This document shows, one piece after another, positions 1-6,451 of a stretch of 48,062 nucleotides of DNA (positions are counted from its first letter, which is position 1; each line of letters starts with the position of its first letter). Origin of the DNA: Ilumatobacter nonamiensis YM16-303. Its GTDB lineage: Bacteria; Actinomycetota; Acidimicrobiia; Acidimicrobiales; Ilumatobacteraceae. Made by a program: the position numbers and the translations under genes. The stretch is from contig NZ_BAOL01000011.1 of assembly GCF_000350145.1 (NCBI RefSeq), positions 1 to 48,062 on the forward strand, in the 5' to 3' direction. The notes beneath the pieces are model-generated. The model was not told the origin of the DNA and ran no database searches. It saw nothing but the letters and a program-made list of their open reading frames with translations.

Positions 1-61
1 GGGGGGGGGGGCGCTGGCGCTTCTTCACCGTCGCGGGTTCAAAGCTGCTGTCACGATCACC

Positions 62-87
62 CGGCCCGGTCGATATCGACCGGGCCG
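62..87. terminator. 26-bp perfect palindrome, possible bidirectional terminator
   Basis: The half-site CGGCCCGGTCGAT is followed directly by its exact reverse complement. Outer arms GATCAC (55-60) and GTGATC (94-99) could extend the pairing with an asymmetric bulge, and 92-103 (CGGTGATCACCG) is a second perfect palindrome. There is no T tract. It could end transcription from the unseen gene on the left or from the minus-strand operon on the right. It could also be a protein-binding site. Confidence 0.4.
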
Positions 88-386
88 ACCTCGGTGATCA
101 CCGATTTCGACCCGGCCCCGTTACGCGAGTTGGCACCATCACATGTTCGAGGTCAAGCGCTTCGCACCAGCAGGCCGCCATGGTGTCGAGGTCGACGCCC
201 ACAGTTCGGGCGACGCCTGCTGCCTCGAGGTCAACGTGAGCGATCGCGCAGACCCGGCCAGATCGGCGCTGGGCGCACATCGCACCGGGTGCGCGCCCTC
301 GGCGCATTCGTACGTCTGCTCGCGCTCGTCAGAGTCGCGCAATCGGGATCATTCCGAAACTCTTTCGGCTCCGGACCAACGGCTCC

Positions 387-403
387 GCCGAGCGCCACTC
401 GGC
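387..403 (-). terminator. Short hairpin after the Tat protein gene
   Basis: GCCGAG (387-392) and CTCGGC (398-403) form a 6-bp stem with a 5-nt loop. It lies about 20 nt past the stop of the minus-strand gene at 424. No T tract follows, as is common in high-GC actinobacteria, so this is only a plausible terminator. Confidence 0.3.
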
Positions 404-423
404 ACCAGACGAAGTGACCGGCC

Positions 424-1227
424 TCAGTCGGCGGGCGGAGACGTCGTGGTCGTGGGAGCCGTCGTCGTCGTGGTGGTGGTGGTCGTCGTCGGCGCCGTGG
501 TGGTGGTCGTCGTATCGACAACTTCGGGCACCGAACTGGACGTCGTCGTGACCTCCGTCGGCTCGGTGGCCGGCGTCGTCTCCGTCGACTGGTCGGACGA
601 GCGGCTCGACGCACCGGTCTTCTCGTCTTCCTTGTCCTTCTTCTCTTCGTCCTTCTTCTCTTCGTCCTCGTCGAGCACGAGGTCGCTCGTCTTGACCGCC
701 GTTGCGAAACATCCTCCGCCGGCCGGCGGGTTGTCCAGCGGCGAGCACCACACGATCATGACGTGGGACTGACCTTCGGTGTTGGCCAGACTTCCGCCCG
801 AGAAAGAAGTGCAGTCGTTCCTCCGCTTCTTGCCCACGACAGCGAGGATCTTGCCAACGGCCGGGTCGATCGACACCGAACCGTTCGTGATGTCGGTCCC
901 GTCGACTTCGAATCCGGAGAACACCGTGCCGCCGCCCGGGACGCGCTCACCGACGCGGAAGCCGGCCGGAACGTTCGCCTTGGCAACGTCGGCGCAGGTG
1001 GATCCACCGCTCCGTCCCGAGGCCACGGCGCACACTTGGCCGCCCTGGGCCTCGAGCTTGAAGATCCAGTAGCTCTTGCACTCCTGCTCGACCTCGGTTC
1101 CCGAGGCTGCCCGCGCCGTCGATGACAGGATCATCGGGGTCGTCCAGACGACTGCACCGGCAACGGCTGCCTTCTGCACCGCTGCCCGCCGCGAAAAGCG
1201 GCGATCTTCATTCTGTTCGTTGTTCAC
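424..1227 (-). CDS. Tat-exported protein with charged and Thr-rich tail, function unknown
   Basis: This 267-residue protein has a twin-arginine signal at its start (SRRAAVQK, residues 12-19), then a hydrophobic stretch and an Ala-x-Ala cleavage site near residue 40 (STARAAS). The mature part (about 41-175) contains several Cys that could form disulfides outside the cell. It is followed by an Asp/Glu/Lys-rich stretch (about 180-205) and a Thr/Pro/Val-rich tail with long Thr runs (about 233-262). Such tails are typical of cell-wall-spanning or O-glycosylated linkers. The GTG start is preceded by GAGGGAG. It is the last gene of the minus-strand PqqD/nucleotidyltransferase/kinase operon and lies 12 nt after a small open frame. 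I recognise no domain. Its position makes it a candidate substrate or effector of that operon, but this is inference. Confidence 0.8.
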   Translation of the reverse strand: MNNEQNEDRRFSRRAAVQKAAVAGAVVWTTPMILSSTARAASGTEVEQECKSYWIFKLEAQGGQVCAVASGRSGGSTCADVAKANVPAGFRVGERVPGGGTVFSGFEVDGTDITNGSVSIDPAVGKILAVVGKKRRNDCTSFSGGSLANTEGQSHVMIVWCSPLDNPPAGGGCFATAVKTSDLVLDEDEEKKDEEKKDKEDEKTGASSRSSDQSTETTPATEPTEVTTTSSSVPEVVDTTTTTTAPTTTTTTTTTTAPTTTTSPPAD

Positions 1228-1239
1228 GTCCTACTCCCT

Positions 1240-1326
1240 CTACGTCCGGGCAACGGGAGACCCGCCCACGTCTTGGCAGTACTCTACAGGTTCGACCCCC
1301 TCGATGTCCATGATTTCGCCACTCAT
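1240..1326 (-). CDS. Possible 28-residue peptide coupled to the kinase gene
   Basis: An ATG at 1326 overlaps the TGA of the HPr-kinase-like gene (ATGA). It opens a 28-codon frame ending in TAG at 1240-1242, 12 nt before the GTG of the Tat protein gene. The peptide starts MSGEIMDIEGVEPVEYC, is acidic, has one Cys, and ends GGSPVART. The position and stop/start overlap fit a translated gene, and a PqqD-like protein in the same operon could act as a leader-binding domain for such a peptide. Against this, an open frame of this length is not rare by chance at this GC content, and the sequence does not match a family I know. It lacks the lasso leader motif seen at 40965-41081. Confidence 0.35.
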   Translation of the reverse strand: MSGEIMDIEGVEPVEYCQDVGGSPVART

Positions 1327-2249
1327 CGTGACGGGCGACCACTTTCGACGCCCGAAACTGATCGTGCTTCCCGTCCGACGTCCGGTTTGCCGGGCGGTGA
1401 CATTCCAACACGCCCGGCCAGAAGGTCTCTGACCTGGTCGTCGAAACGATCGAGTGGTCCGCGATGCCATTCCAGGGTCTGAGCCCCGCGCACGGCCGAG
1501 GCCATCAGCTCCAGCAACTCCGTCCCGTACCGGTCAGGGTCGAAACACGCTTCGATGAGCCGCACCACACCATGGGAACGGGGAAGCGGTCGAATCTCGC
1601 CGGGAACCGCACCACCGGCGCCGAGAAATATCACCAGTTCAGGTGGTCCAGCTGCCGACACGGTGTTCACGCCCAGCGCCGACGCGGCGCACTGCCTCGT
1701 ATCCGGGAGAGCGAACGGAGCGGGCGGGATCGGCGCCTCCTCGGAAGCGATGCCGAGAAGCGACCAGCTTCCCGAGCGCACTCCGATGGGCTTCAGCGAG
1801 CCGGTGCAGGTCCGATCCGCCGAGACCGCTACGACGTCGTCGGTGAGCAAGCGCCACCCTGCCCGAGCAAGAGCAAGCGTCGTGGTCGACTTTCCGGCAC
1901 CCGACTCTCCGACGACCCAGATCGACCGCCCAGCACGGTCGGCGACCGCCCCCGCGTGCAGGAGGGGGCCTGTCGAGCGCTCGACGACCGCTCGGTTCAC
2001 GTGCCAGAACAACATCGACAGAACCCATCCGGGCAGTCCCGATGCAAGCTCGTCGCCGTCCTGGCTGAGTGTCGCGACGCTCGGGTCATCGAGCGTGACG
2101 TCGAATCGCACCGGGGAGGTGACCGGCGCGCGCGAGTCGACGAACACCTCCGCAAGGTGTCTGCGGAGGCCGGGATCGGACGCATGGATCTCGTACTCCA
2201 GGTCGAGCAATCTGCCGGCGATCGGCTTCGGACGCGACAACGACGTCAC
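1323..2249 (-). CDS. HPr-kinase-like P-loop protein of the first cassette
   Basis: This 308-residue protein belongs to the HPr kinase/phosphorylase-like group found in peptide-modifying clusters. The P-loop GESGAGKST is at about 114-122, preceded by the usual LLHAGAVA segment. The acidic motif LLTDDVVAV follows, where HPr kinases bind metal and phosphate. The open frame extends to 2510, but the GTG at 2249 overlaps the nucleotidyltransferase stop by 4 nt (GTGA) and leaves a family-like N-terminus, so I chose it. Family members phosphorylate Ser or Thr, and relatives in lasso clusters phosphorylate the peptide. The substrate here is unknown. No lasso cyclase or B2 protease accompanies this copy. 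A paralogue sits in the lasso cluster at 37933-38871. Confidence 0.82.
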   Translation of the reverse strand: MTSLSRPKPIAGRLLDLEYEIHASDPGLRRHLAEVFVDSRAPVTSPVRFDVTLDDPSVATLSQDGDELASGLPGWVLSMLFWHVNRAVVERSTGPLLHAGAVADRAGRSIWVVGESGAGKSTTTLALARAGWRLLTDDVVAVSADRTCTGSLKPIGVRSGSWSLLGIASEEAPIPPAPFALPDTRQCAASALGVNTVSAAGPPELVIFLGAGGAVPGEIRPLPRSHGVVRLIEACFDPDRYGTELLELMASAVRGAQTLEWHRGPLDRFDDQVRDLLAGRVGMSPPGKPDVGREARSVSGVESGRPSR

Positions 2250-3370
2250 GGCTTCGCCGATCGCCGCATTCCGACCTCTCGCCTCACCGTGTGGAGAAAG
2301 TGCCGGACGCGGTCGCGACGGCTCGAATGACGTGCCGACACGTATCTCTTGGTCGGCAGCGACAGGTCGCGCAGGTACTCGGTCCGTTCTCGCCATCCAG
2401 CGAGCGTGGTCACGCTGAGCGCTGCCCGTACCGCCCATGATGAGTCGGGGTCGCGGTGAGCGGCGATCAGGCCCGCGTCGACGATGCTCGGTGCAACTTG
2501 TGTGCTCCACGCTGGATCGAGTGTCTCGGGCCAGACCGTGGCGCGCAACACGGTGTCGACAGCGCTGTCGAGCAGCGCTTCCACCCCCCAGCCGGCTGCT
2601 CGTTCACGAACCTCGCCGATGTCGATCGTCGGGAGCAGCCGGACGAGGTCTCCGACCGTGGCCAATCGGGCAGGCGGCGGAGCGAGTTCGGCATGCAGGC
2701 AGGCGTGCAGGAAACGGTGTTCCCGGTCGAGTGCATCGATCTCGGTGGACCCGACGAGAAACGGACTCCGCACCGCCCAGAGTTCGTCGACCGGGATGCG
2801 ATGGCCGACCGGGCCTTCGGCGATCGTGCGGTGGACATCGAACTCGATGTCGCCGACCCACGTGATGCTCTTCCCGTACCGACGGTCGAAGCCCGCCCGC
2901 GGCTCGGGATAACGACGCCGAAAACCGTCAGCCCGGAGGATGTCGAACACTTTGGGGAGATCGCTCGACCGGACGAGCACGTCGATGTCACCGAACTCGC
3001 GCAATTCCGGTCGCAGATGATCGAGGTGGGCAGACGCCGGCCCCTTCAGACTGCGAAGTTCGATCCCAGCGGTCGCCAATTCGTCGTGGAGCCAGATCAA
3101 CCGCGATTCCAGGTGGACGCAACGCGCCATGGCGCCACGCCAACGATCCACCAATGGCGCCACCCGCGACTCGTCGACCACGAGCACACCGTCACGCGCC
3201 GCCCACGCGAGCGCGGGGATCACCCGTCCTCTCGCCGCCGTGTCGACCAGCGCGAGCCACTGCGAATCCGTCCACGCCGATGTGTCGACGGTCGTCGTCG
3301 GGAGGCCGAGTGCATCGGCAGCGATCAGACGTCCGAGCAGAACCCGGTGCGCGAGCACCTCAGTACTCAC
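2246..3370 (-). CDS. Nucleotidyltransferase-like protein (PF14907-type) of the first cassette
   Basis: This 374-residue protein has the nucleotidyltransferase-fold signature of the 'uncharacterised nucleotidyltransferase' family. LKG is at 108-110, followed by DHLRPELREFGDIDVLV ending near 133, where the Asp pair should bind metal. A partly helical C-terminal half follows. Relatives occur beside HPr-kinase-like genes in lasso clusters, where they are proposed to act on a phosphorylated peptide. The gene overlaps the upstream PqqD-like gene by 11 nt and the downstream kinase gene by 4 nt, so the three are almost certainly co-translated. The exact reaction and acceptor cannot be read from the sequence. 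The paralogue at 43065-44255 has the same core motif. Confidence 0.8.
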   Translation of the reverse strand: MSTEVLAHRVLLGRLIAADALGLPTTTVDTSAWTDSQWLALVDTAARGRVIPALAWAARDGVLVVDESRVAPLVDRWRGAMARCVHLESRLIWLHDELATAGIELRSLKGPASAHLDHLRPELREFGDIDVLVRSSDLPKVFDILRADGFRRRYPEPRAGFDRRYGKSITWVGDIEFDVHRTIAEGPVGHRIPVDELWAVRSPFLVGSTEIDALDREHRFLHACLHAELAPPPARLATVGDLVRLLPTIDIGEVRERAAGWGVEALLDSAVDTVLRATVWPETLDPAWSTQVAPSIVDAGLIAAHRDPDSSWAVRAALSVTTLAGWRERTEYLRDLSLPTKRYVSARHSSRRDRVRHFLHTVRREVGMRRSAKP

Positions 3371-3611
3371 GAACCAGCAGACCCTCGGCGACCAACTGAT
3401 CGATCACCCCGCGAGCATCCTCCACCGCGTCGGGCTCGTCGGTGAACATTTTTGCCACGTCGGCGAGGACGTCCGACTCGGGACGTCCGCTTCCGATCAG
3501 CCGATAGACGATGCCCGCCGCACCGAGCAGCTCGACCTCGCGAGCCGTCGAGCCGTCGAACAACACGATCCAGTCGTCGAGATCTCGCGACGGGGTCACG
3601 GGGCGGACCAT
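3360..3611 (-). CDS. PqqD-like peptide-recognition protein, minus arm
   Basis: This 83-residue protein matches the PqqD/RRE fold in size and pattern. An N-terminal strand pair (WIVLFDGSTAREVELLG) is followed by an aliphatic helix (AAGIVYRLI) and two helices ending LVAEGLLVREY. Such proteins bind leader peptides and present them to modifying enzymes. It is the first gene of the minus-strand arm and overlaps the nucleotidyltransferase gene. It is divergent from a second PqqD-like gene, with only 86 bp between them. No PQQ synthesis genes and no lasso cyclase are nearby, so its partner peptide is unknown. The family call is fairly safe; the role is inferred from the fold. Confidence 0.75.
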   Translation of the reverse strand: MVRPVTPSRDLDDWIVLFDGSTAREVELLGAAGIVYRLIGSGRPESDVLADVAKMFTDEPDAVEDARGVIDQLVAEGLLVREY

Positions 3612-3697
3612 GTGACGCTCCCCGCCTTATGCTCGTGCACGAATCGGGCACGCATTCCGATCGCCCAACCACGTGCTCCGACCATCACCGATCCATC
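3612..3697. promoter_or_regulatory. Divergent promoter region between two PqqD-like genes
   Basis: These 86 bp separate the starts of two PqqD-like genes on opposite strands and must hold promoters for both arms of the cassette. I could not assign convincing -35/-10 boxes, so the call rests on gene orientation. Confidence 0.5.
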
Positions 3698-3991
3698 ATG
3701 ACATCTCGCCGACGATCCGACTCGTTTCCACGGCTCCGGGACGATCTCGGCGCCGTTGCGGTCGACGGCGACATCGTCGTCTACGACGCTACGGCCGAGA
3801 CCGCACACGTACTCTCCGGTGGGGCGGTCGCAGTGTGGTTGGCCCTGGAGAACGAAACCGGACCGCGCGATGTCACCGCTCGGGTGGCGGAGATCGTCGG
3901 CGAGGATCCCCGCGTCATCGCCGACGAAGTGGATGACGCGGTCCGATCGTTCCGCGAGCGCGGCTTCCTCGTGGCGGACAGCGGGGCATGA
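3698..3991 (+). CDS. PqqD-like peptide-recognition protein, plus arm
   Basis: This is a 97-residue PqqD-like protein. Strands DLGAVAVDGDIVVYDATAE and TAHVLSGGAVAVWLAL are followed by helices containing the acidic segment VIADEVDDAVRSF and the closing RERGFLVAD, which is the usual layout of PqqD/RRE proteins. The ATG at 3698 gives a family-length product; upstream in-frame starts would add unrelated residues. Its TGA overlaps an ATG at 3988 (ATGA) that opens the interrupted frame leading into the 4075 gene. With the protein at 3360-3611 it forms a divergent pair, so each arm may have its own recognition domain. Confidence 0.75.
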   Translation: MTSRRRSDSFPRLRDDLGAVAVDGDIVVYDATAETAHVLSGGAVAVWLALENETGPRDVTARVAEIVGEDPRVIADEVDDAVRSFRERGFLVADSGA

Positions 3992-4053
3992 GCCGGAAGC
4001 CCGACGGCGCCGGAGAGGCCGTTCGGTTTCTCGACGAGCCACCGAATCCTTGA
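3988..4053 (+). other. Short coupled frame in line with the 4075 gene
   Basis: An ATG at 3988 overlaps the TGA of the PqqD-like gene. The frame runs 21 codons (MSRKPDGAGEAVRFLDEPPN...) to a TGA at 4051-4053. It is in the same reading frame as the gene starting at GTG 4075, so the two could once have been one gene interrupted by a nonsense codon. It could instead be a tiny leader peptide, or chance. The overlap with the upstream gene favours 3988 as an original start. Confidence 0.35.
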
Positions 4054-4074
4054 GGCGGCGCTCCCGCCAGCCCC

Positions 4075-4851
4075 GTGTGGGCCGGTTCGTACGTCTACAG
4101 CGATGGCAGGTGGCGGATCGGACTGTGCGCCGACGACCAAGAGCTGATCGACGCCATCGTCCGCTCGGTTCCCGGCTCGGTGACGGAAACCGAGGACCCG
4201 CCTCCGGGCTACTCGTTGATCGCCCATCCCGGCCTCCTGCCGCCGGCCGGCGGGCCAGGATCGCCGCGTGAGCTCGCCTCGCTCCGCCGCGGTTCCACGA
4301 CGCTCCTGCGAAGCCGCGACCCGGTGCGGCTCGCACGGTCGCTGGCGCTCCACCTTCGCTCGCACCCCGCAGCCACCGACCAGCGGGTTCGGCTTCGGTC
4401 GGCCGCCGTCGTGCGCGACGATTCCGTCGTCCTCGTCCCCGCAGAGGTGCTGTGGCAGGCGGGCCTCGAGTCGCGCCTCGCCCGTGCGGGCATCGCCCCC
4501 GTGGACTCACCCGTCATCGAGATCGACGCCGTCGAGCGCGGCAAAGGATTCGCGTGGATCCCCCGCGCGTGGCCAGGCGGAGGAACGCCACCGGGAGCGG
4601 TCGACGTCGACCAACAGCGCCTACCGATTCGCCGTTGGCTTCTCGACCCCGTCGGCTTTGACGCTCACGACATCGGGAGCGCCAGCGGTTTGGTCGCCGC
4701 AGCGTGTACCCGGATCGATCCCGGTTCGGGCGCTCATCCACACGATGCCCTCGAAGCGGTCGCTCACCTGCGAACGGTCGTGATGCCGCTCCCGCTGCAA
4801 CTCACGGCGAGCGACACGATGGCCGTGATCTCTCAGGCGCTCGAGACCTGA
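4075..4851 (+). CDS. Unknown protein resembling an HPr-kinase fold without a P-loop
   Basis: This 258-residue protein is not clearly recognisable. The stretch SAAVVRDDSVVLVPAEVLWQ, followed by RLARAGIAPVDSPVIEID, tracks the order of an HPr-kinase-like core: an 'H/S-x-A-x-V-x-R-D...VLVPG' strand, a helix, then 'AG...SDE...ID'. The Gly-x4-Gly-Lys-Ser/Thr loop is absent and replaced by AEVLWQAGLE. If the alignment is right, this is a catalytically dead relative of the kinase at 1323-2249 and may be a scaffold or regulator. The GTG at 4075 is the first in-frame start after the TGA at 4051-4053. An AGGCGG lies 17 nt upstream, which is too far for a strong ribosome site. It sits downstream of the plus-arm PqqD-like gene, probably in the same transcript. 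Confidence 0.65.
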   Translation: MWAGSYVYSDGRWRIGLCADDQELIDAIVRSVPGSVTETEDPPPGYSLIAHPGLLPPAGGPGSPRELASLRRGSTTLLRSRDPVRLARSLALHLRSHPAATDQRVRLRSAAVVRDDSVVLVPAEVLWQAGLESRLARAGIAPVDSPVIEIDAVERGKGFAWIPRAWPGGGTPPGAVDVDQQRLPIRRWLLDPVGFDAHDIGSASGLVAAACTRIDPGSGAHPHDALEAVAHLRTVVMPLPLQLTASDTMAVISQALET

Positions 4852-4924
4852 CGGCGTCCGGAAGGTCGACTCGACCGAACCGAACCGACGTCACCTCCGG
4901 CCGTCGTTCGCGTACCATTTGATC

Positions 4925-6451
4925 ATGGCGCCGGGCGGACGATCAGCACGAGGCTTTCTCATCCGGTCATCCCGATGGACCCCATCTCGACGACACGGTA
5001 CAGCCGTCGCGATGCTCGGGCTCACGGTCGCGGCCTGCGCCGGCAGCGACCCCGACATTGACAGCGCTCGCGCGCCGGAAGTGCCGACATCAGACCAAAC
5101 TGCACCCGTCGACACCGCAGAGACCGTCGACTCGGAAGGGACCACCGAGGCGGACGACGGCCAAACGACGGAGACCACTTCACTGTGGGATAGGTACCAG
5201 AATGGTTCGACGCCCGCCGATCCGCCGCCGTCGCCGATCAGTTCCGCGGCGTCGTGTGAGCCGGGTGGATCGCCGGCACCGTCGAGCGACTTCGAGTCGG
5301 TGACGCTCGAGGATCTCGGCGAGACCGACGGCGTCAGAGTCCACGCGGCGGAGTATCCGCTGCCCGATTACGAGGGCAACCCGTGGTCACAGTGGGGAGA
5401 GGGCGTCGCACTCCCCGATGGTCGCTACGTCTCCGCCGTCGGAGACCACCTGGGGCAGGACGGCACCACGTGGTTCTACGAATACGACCCCGCCACCGAT
5501 GAACTCACGCGCACGGTGGAGGTGTCGGAGTTCCTGGATCACGAAGACGGGGACTGGGGGTTTGGCAAGATCCACGCCCCGATGGTCCTGGACGCGGACT
5601 GCTCGATCGTGACCGCGACGTACTGGGGATCCCGGCGCGGCATCGAAGACTCGTCGTACGAGGGCGACCACCTCGTCCGTTACGACCCCATCACGCGGGA
5701 AGTCCACGATCTCGGGATCCCGGTCGAAGGGTTCGGTATCCCGTCGCTCTCGATCAGCCCCGACCGTCGATACATCTACGGTGAGGCCGTCGACCCCTCG
5801 ACCGACGCCGCGACCGAAGCCGACACGGGCGTGTTCTTCATCGCAGATGCCGCAACGGGCGAGGTGACACACCTGGACGACCGTGACGAGCACGTCGGTT
5901 TCCGCGACGTGCTCGTGACCTCCGACGGAGAAGCCCTGTACGCGATGAACGACGGATCTCTCGGCGCGGTCCGACCCGACGGCGCCGAACGCGTCATCGA
6001 CGCGGTACTACCGGGCGGGGGCTGGCTGCGCAGCGCCACGCCGACCCGCGGTCAGGGCGCTGTCTACGGCGTCACTCGCGATCCAGATGCCCTGTTCGAA
6101 TATTCGACCTCGGGGGAGTCGATCGACATGGGTGAACTCGAGGGATACGTCGCATCCATCGCGCTCTCACCCGACGGCGAAACGGTCTTCTACGTTCCGG
6201 GAGCCCACGGCAACGGCCCGGAACTCGGCGGGACCCCGCTGATCGCCGTCGACACGGCGTCGGGAGAACGCACGGTCCTCGCCCGTCTGAACGACGTCAT
6301 CGAACCCGCACTCGGGGTCGTGGCGGGTGGATCGTTCAGCGTGGTCGCCGCTCCGAGCGGCGACCGCATCTACGTCGGCCTCAATGGCGGACGGTCAGGA
6401 TCCGACGAGGAGTTCGGCACGGTCGTACTCGCGGCGATCGACCTGTCGTGA
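4925..6451 (+). CDS. Secreted lipoprotein, predicted beta-propeller
   Basis: The protein (about 508 residues from ATG 4925; a TTG lies two codons earlier) starts with basic residues and a hydrophobic stretch ending LTVAAC, a lipobox, so it should be anchored to the outer face of the membrane. An acidic, low-complexity linker (about 40-120) follows. The rest contains repeated propeller-type segments such as SISPDRRYIYGEA, VTSDGEALYAMN and ALSPDGETVFYVPG. These resemble YVTN/NHL or WD40-like blades. The role is unknown; such proteins often bind ligands or glycans. Its stop overlaps the ATG of the next gene (ATGA), so both lipoproteins are probably made together. A location beside a glycan locus suggests a surface role. 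Confidence 0.75.
   Translation: MAPGGRSARGFLIRSSRWTPSRRHGTAVAMLGLTVAACAGSDPDIDSARAPEVPTSDQTAPVDTAETVDSEGTTEADDGQTTETTSLWDRYQNGSTPADPPPSPISSAASCEPGGSPAPSSDFESVTLEDLGETDGVRVHAAEYPLPDYEGNPWSQWGEGVALPDGRYVSAVGDHLGQDGTTWFYEYDPATDELTRTVEVSEFLDHEDGDWGFGKIHAPMVLDADCSIVTATYWGSRRGIEDSSYEGDHLVRYDPITREVHDLGIPVEGFGIPSLSISPDRRYIYGEAVDPSTDAATEADTGVFFIADAATGEVTHLDDRDEHVGFRDVLVTSDGEALYAMNDGSLGAVRPDGAERVIDAVLPGGGWLRSATPTRGQGAVYGVTRDPDALFEYSTSGESIDMGELEGYVASIALSPDGETVFYVPGAHGNGPELGGTPLIAVDTASGERTVLARLNDVIEPALGVVAGGSFSVVAAPSGDRIYVGLNGGRSGSDEEFGTVVLAAIDLS

Larger units (their letters stand above)
1..423. other. Intergenic / contig-edge region
   Basis: No coding region could be supported here. The first 11 bases are all G, which looks like an assembly or sequencing edge. 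The stretch carries the long palindrome at 62-87, the adjoining 12-bp palindrome at 92-103, and a short hairpin at 387-403 just after the stop of the Tat protein gene. Short open frames overlap each other on both strands without recognisable protein features. Confidence 0.6.

Noticed and set aside
440-530. Tandem DNA repeat or CRISPR-like array
   Set aside because: The repeats are Thr-codon runs in the tail of the Tat protein; no regular repeat-spacer pattern exists here or elsewhere in the window.
3360-3991. PQQ or lasso cluster in the first cassette
   Set aside because: No PqqA/PqqE-type genes and no cyclase or B2 protease are near the PqqD-like genes, so neither label fits.
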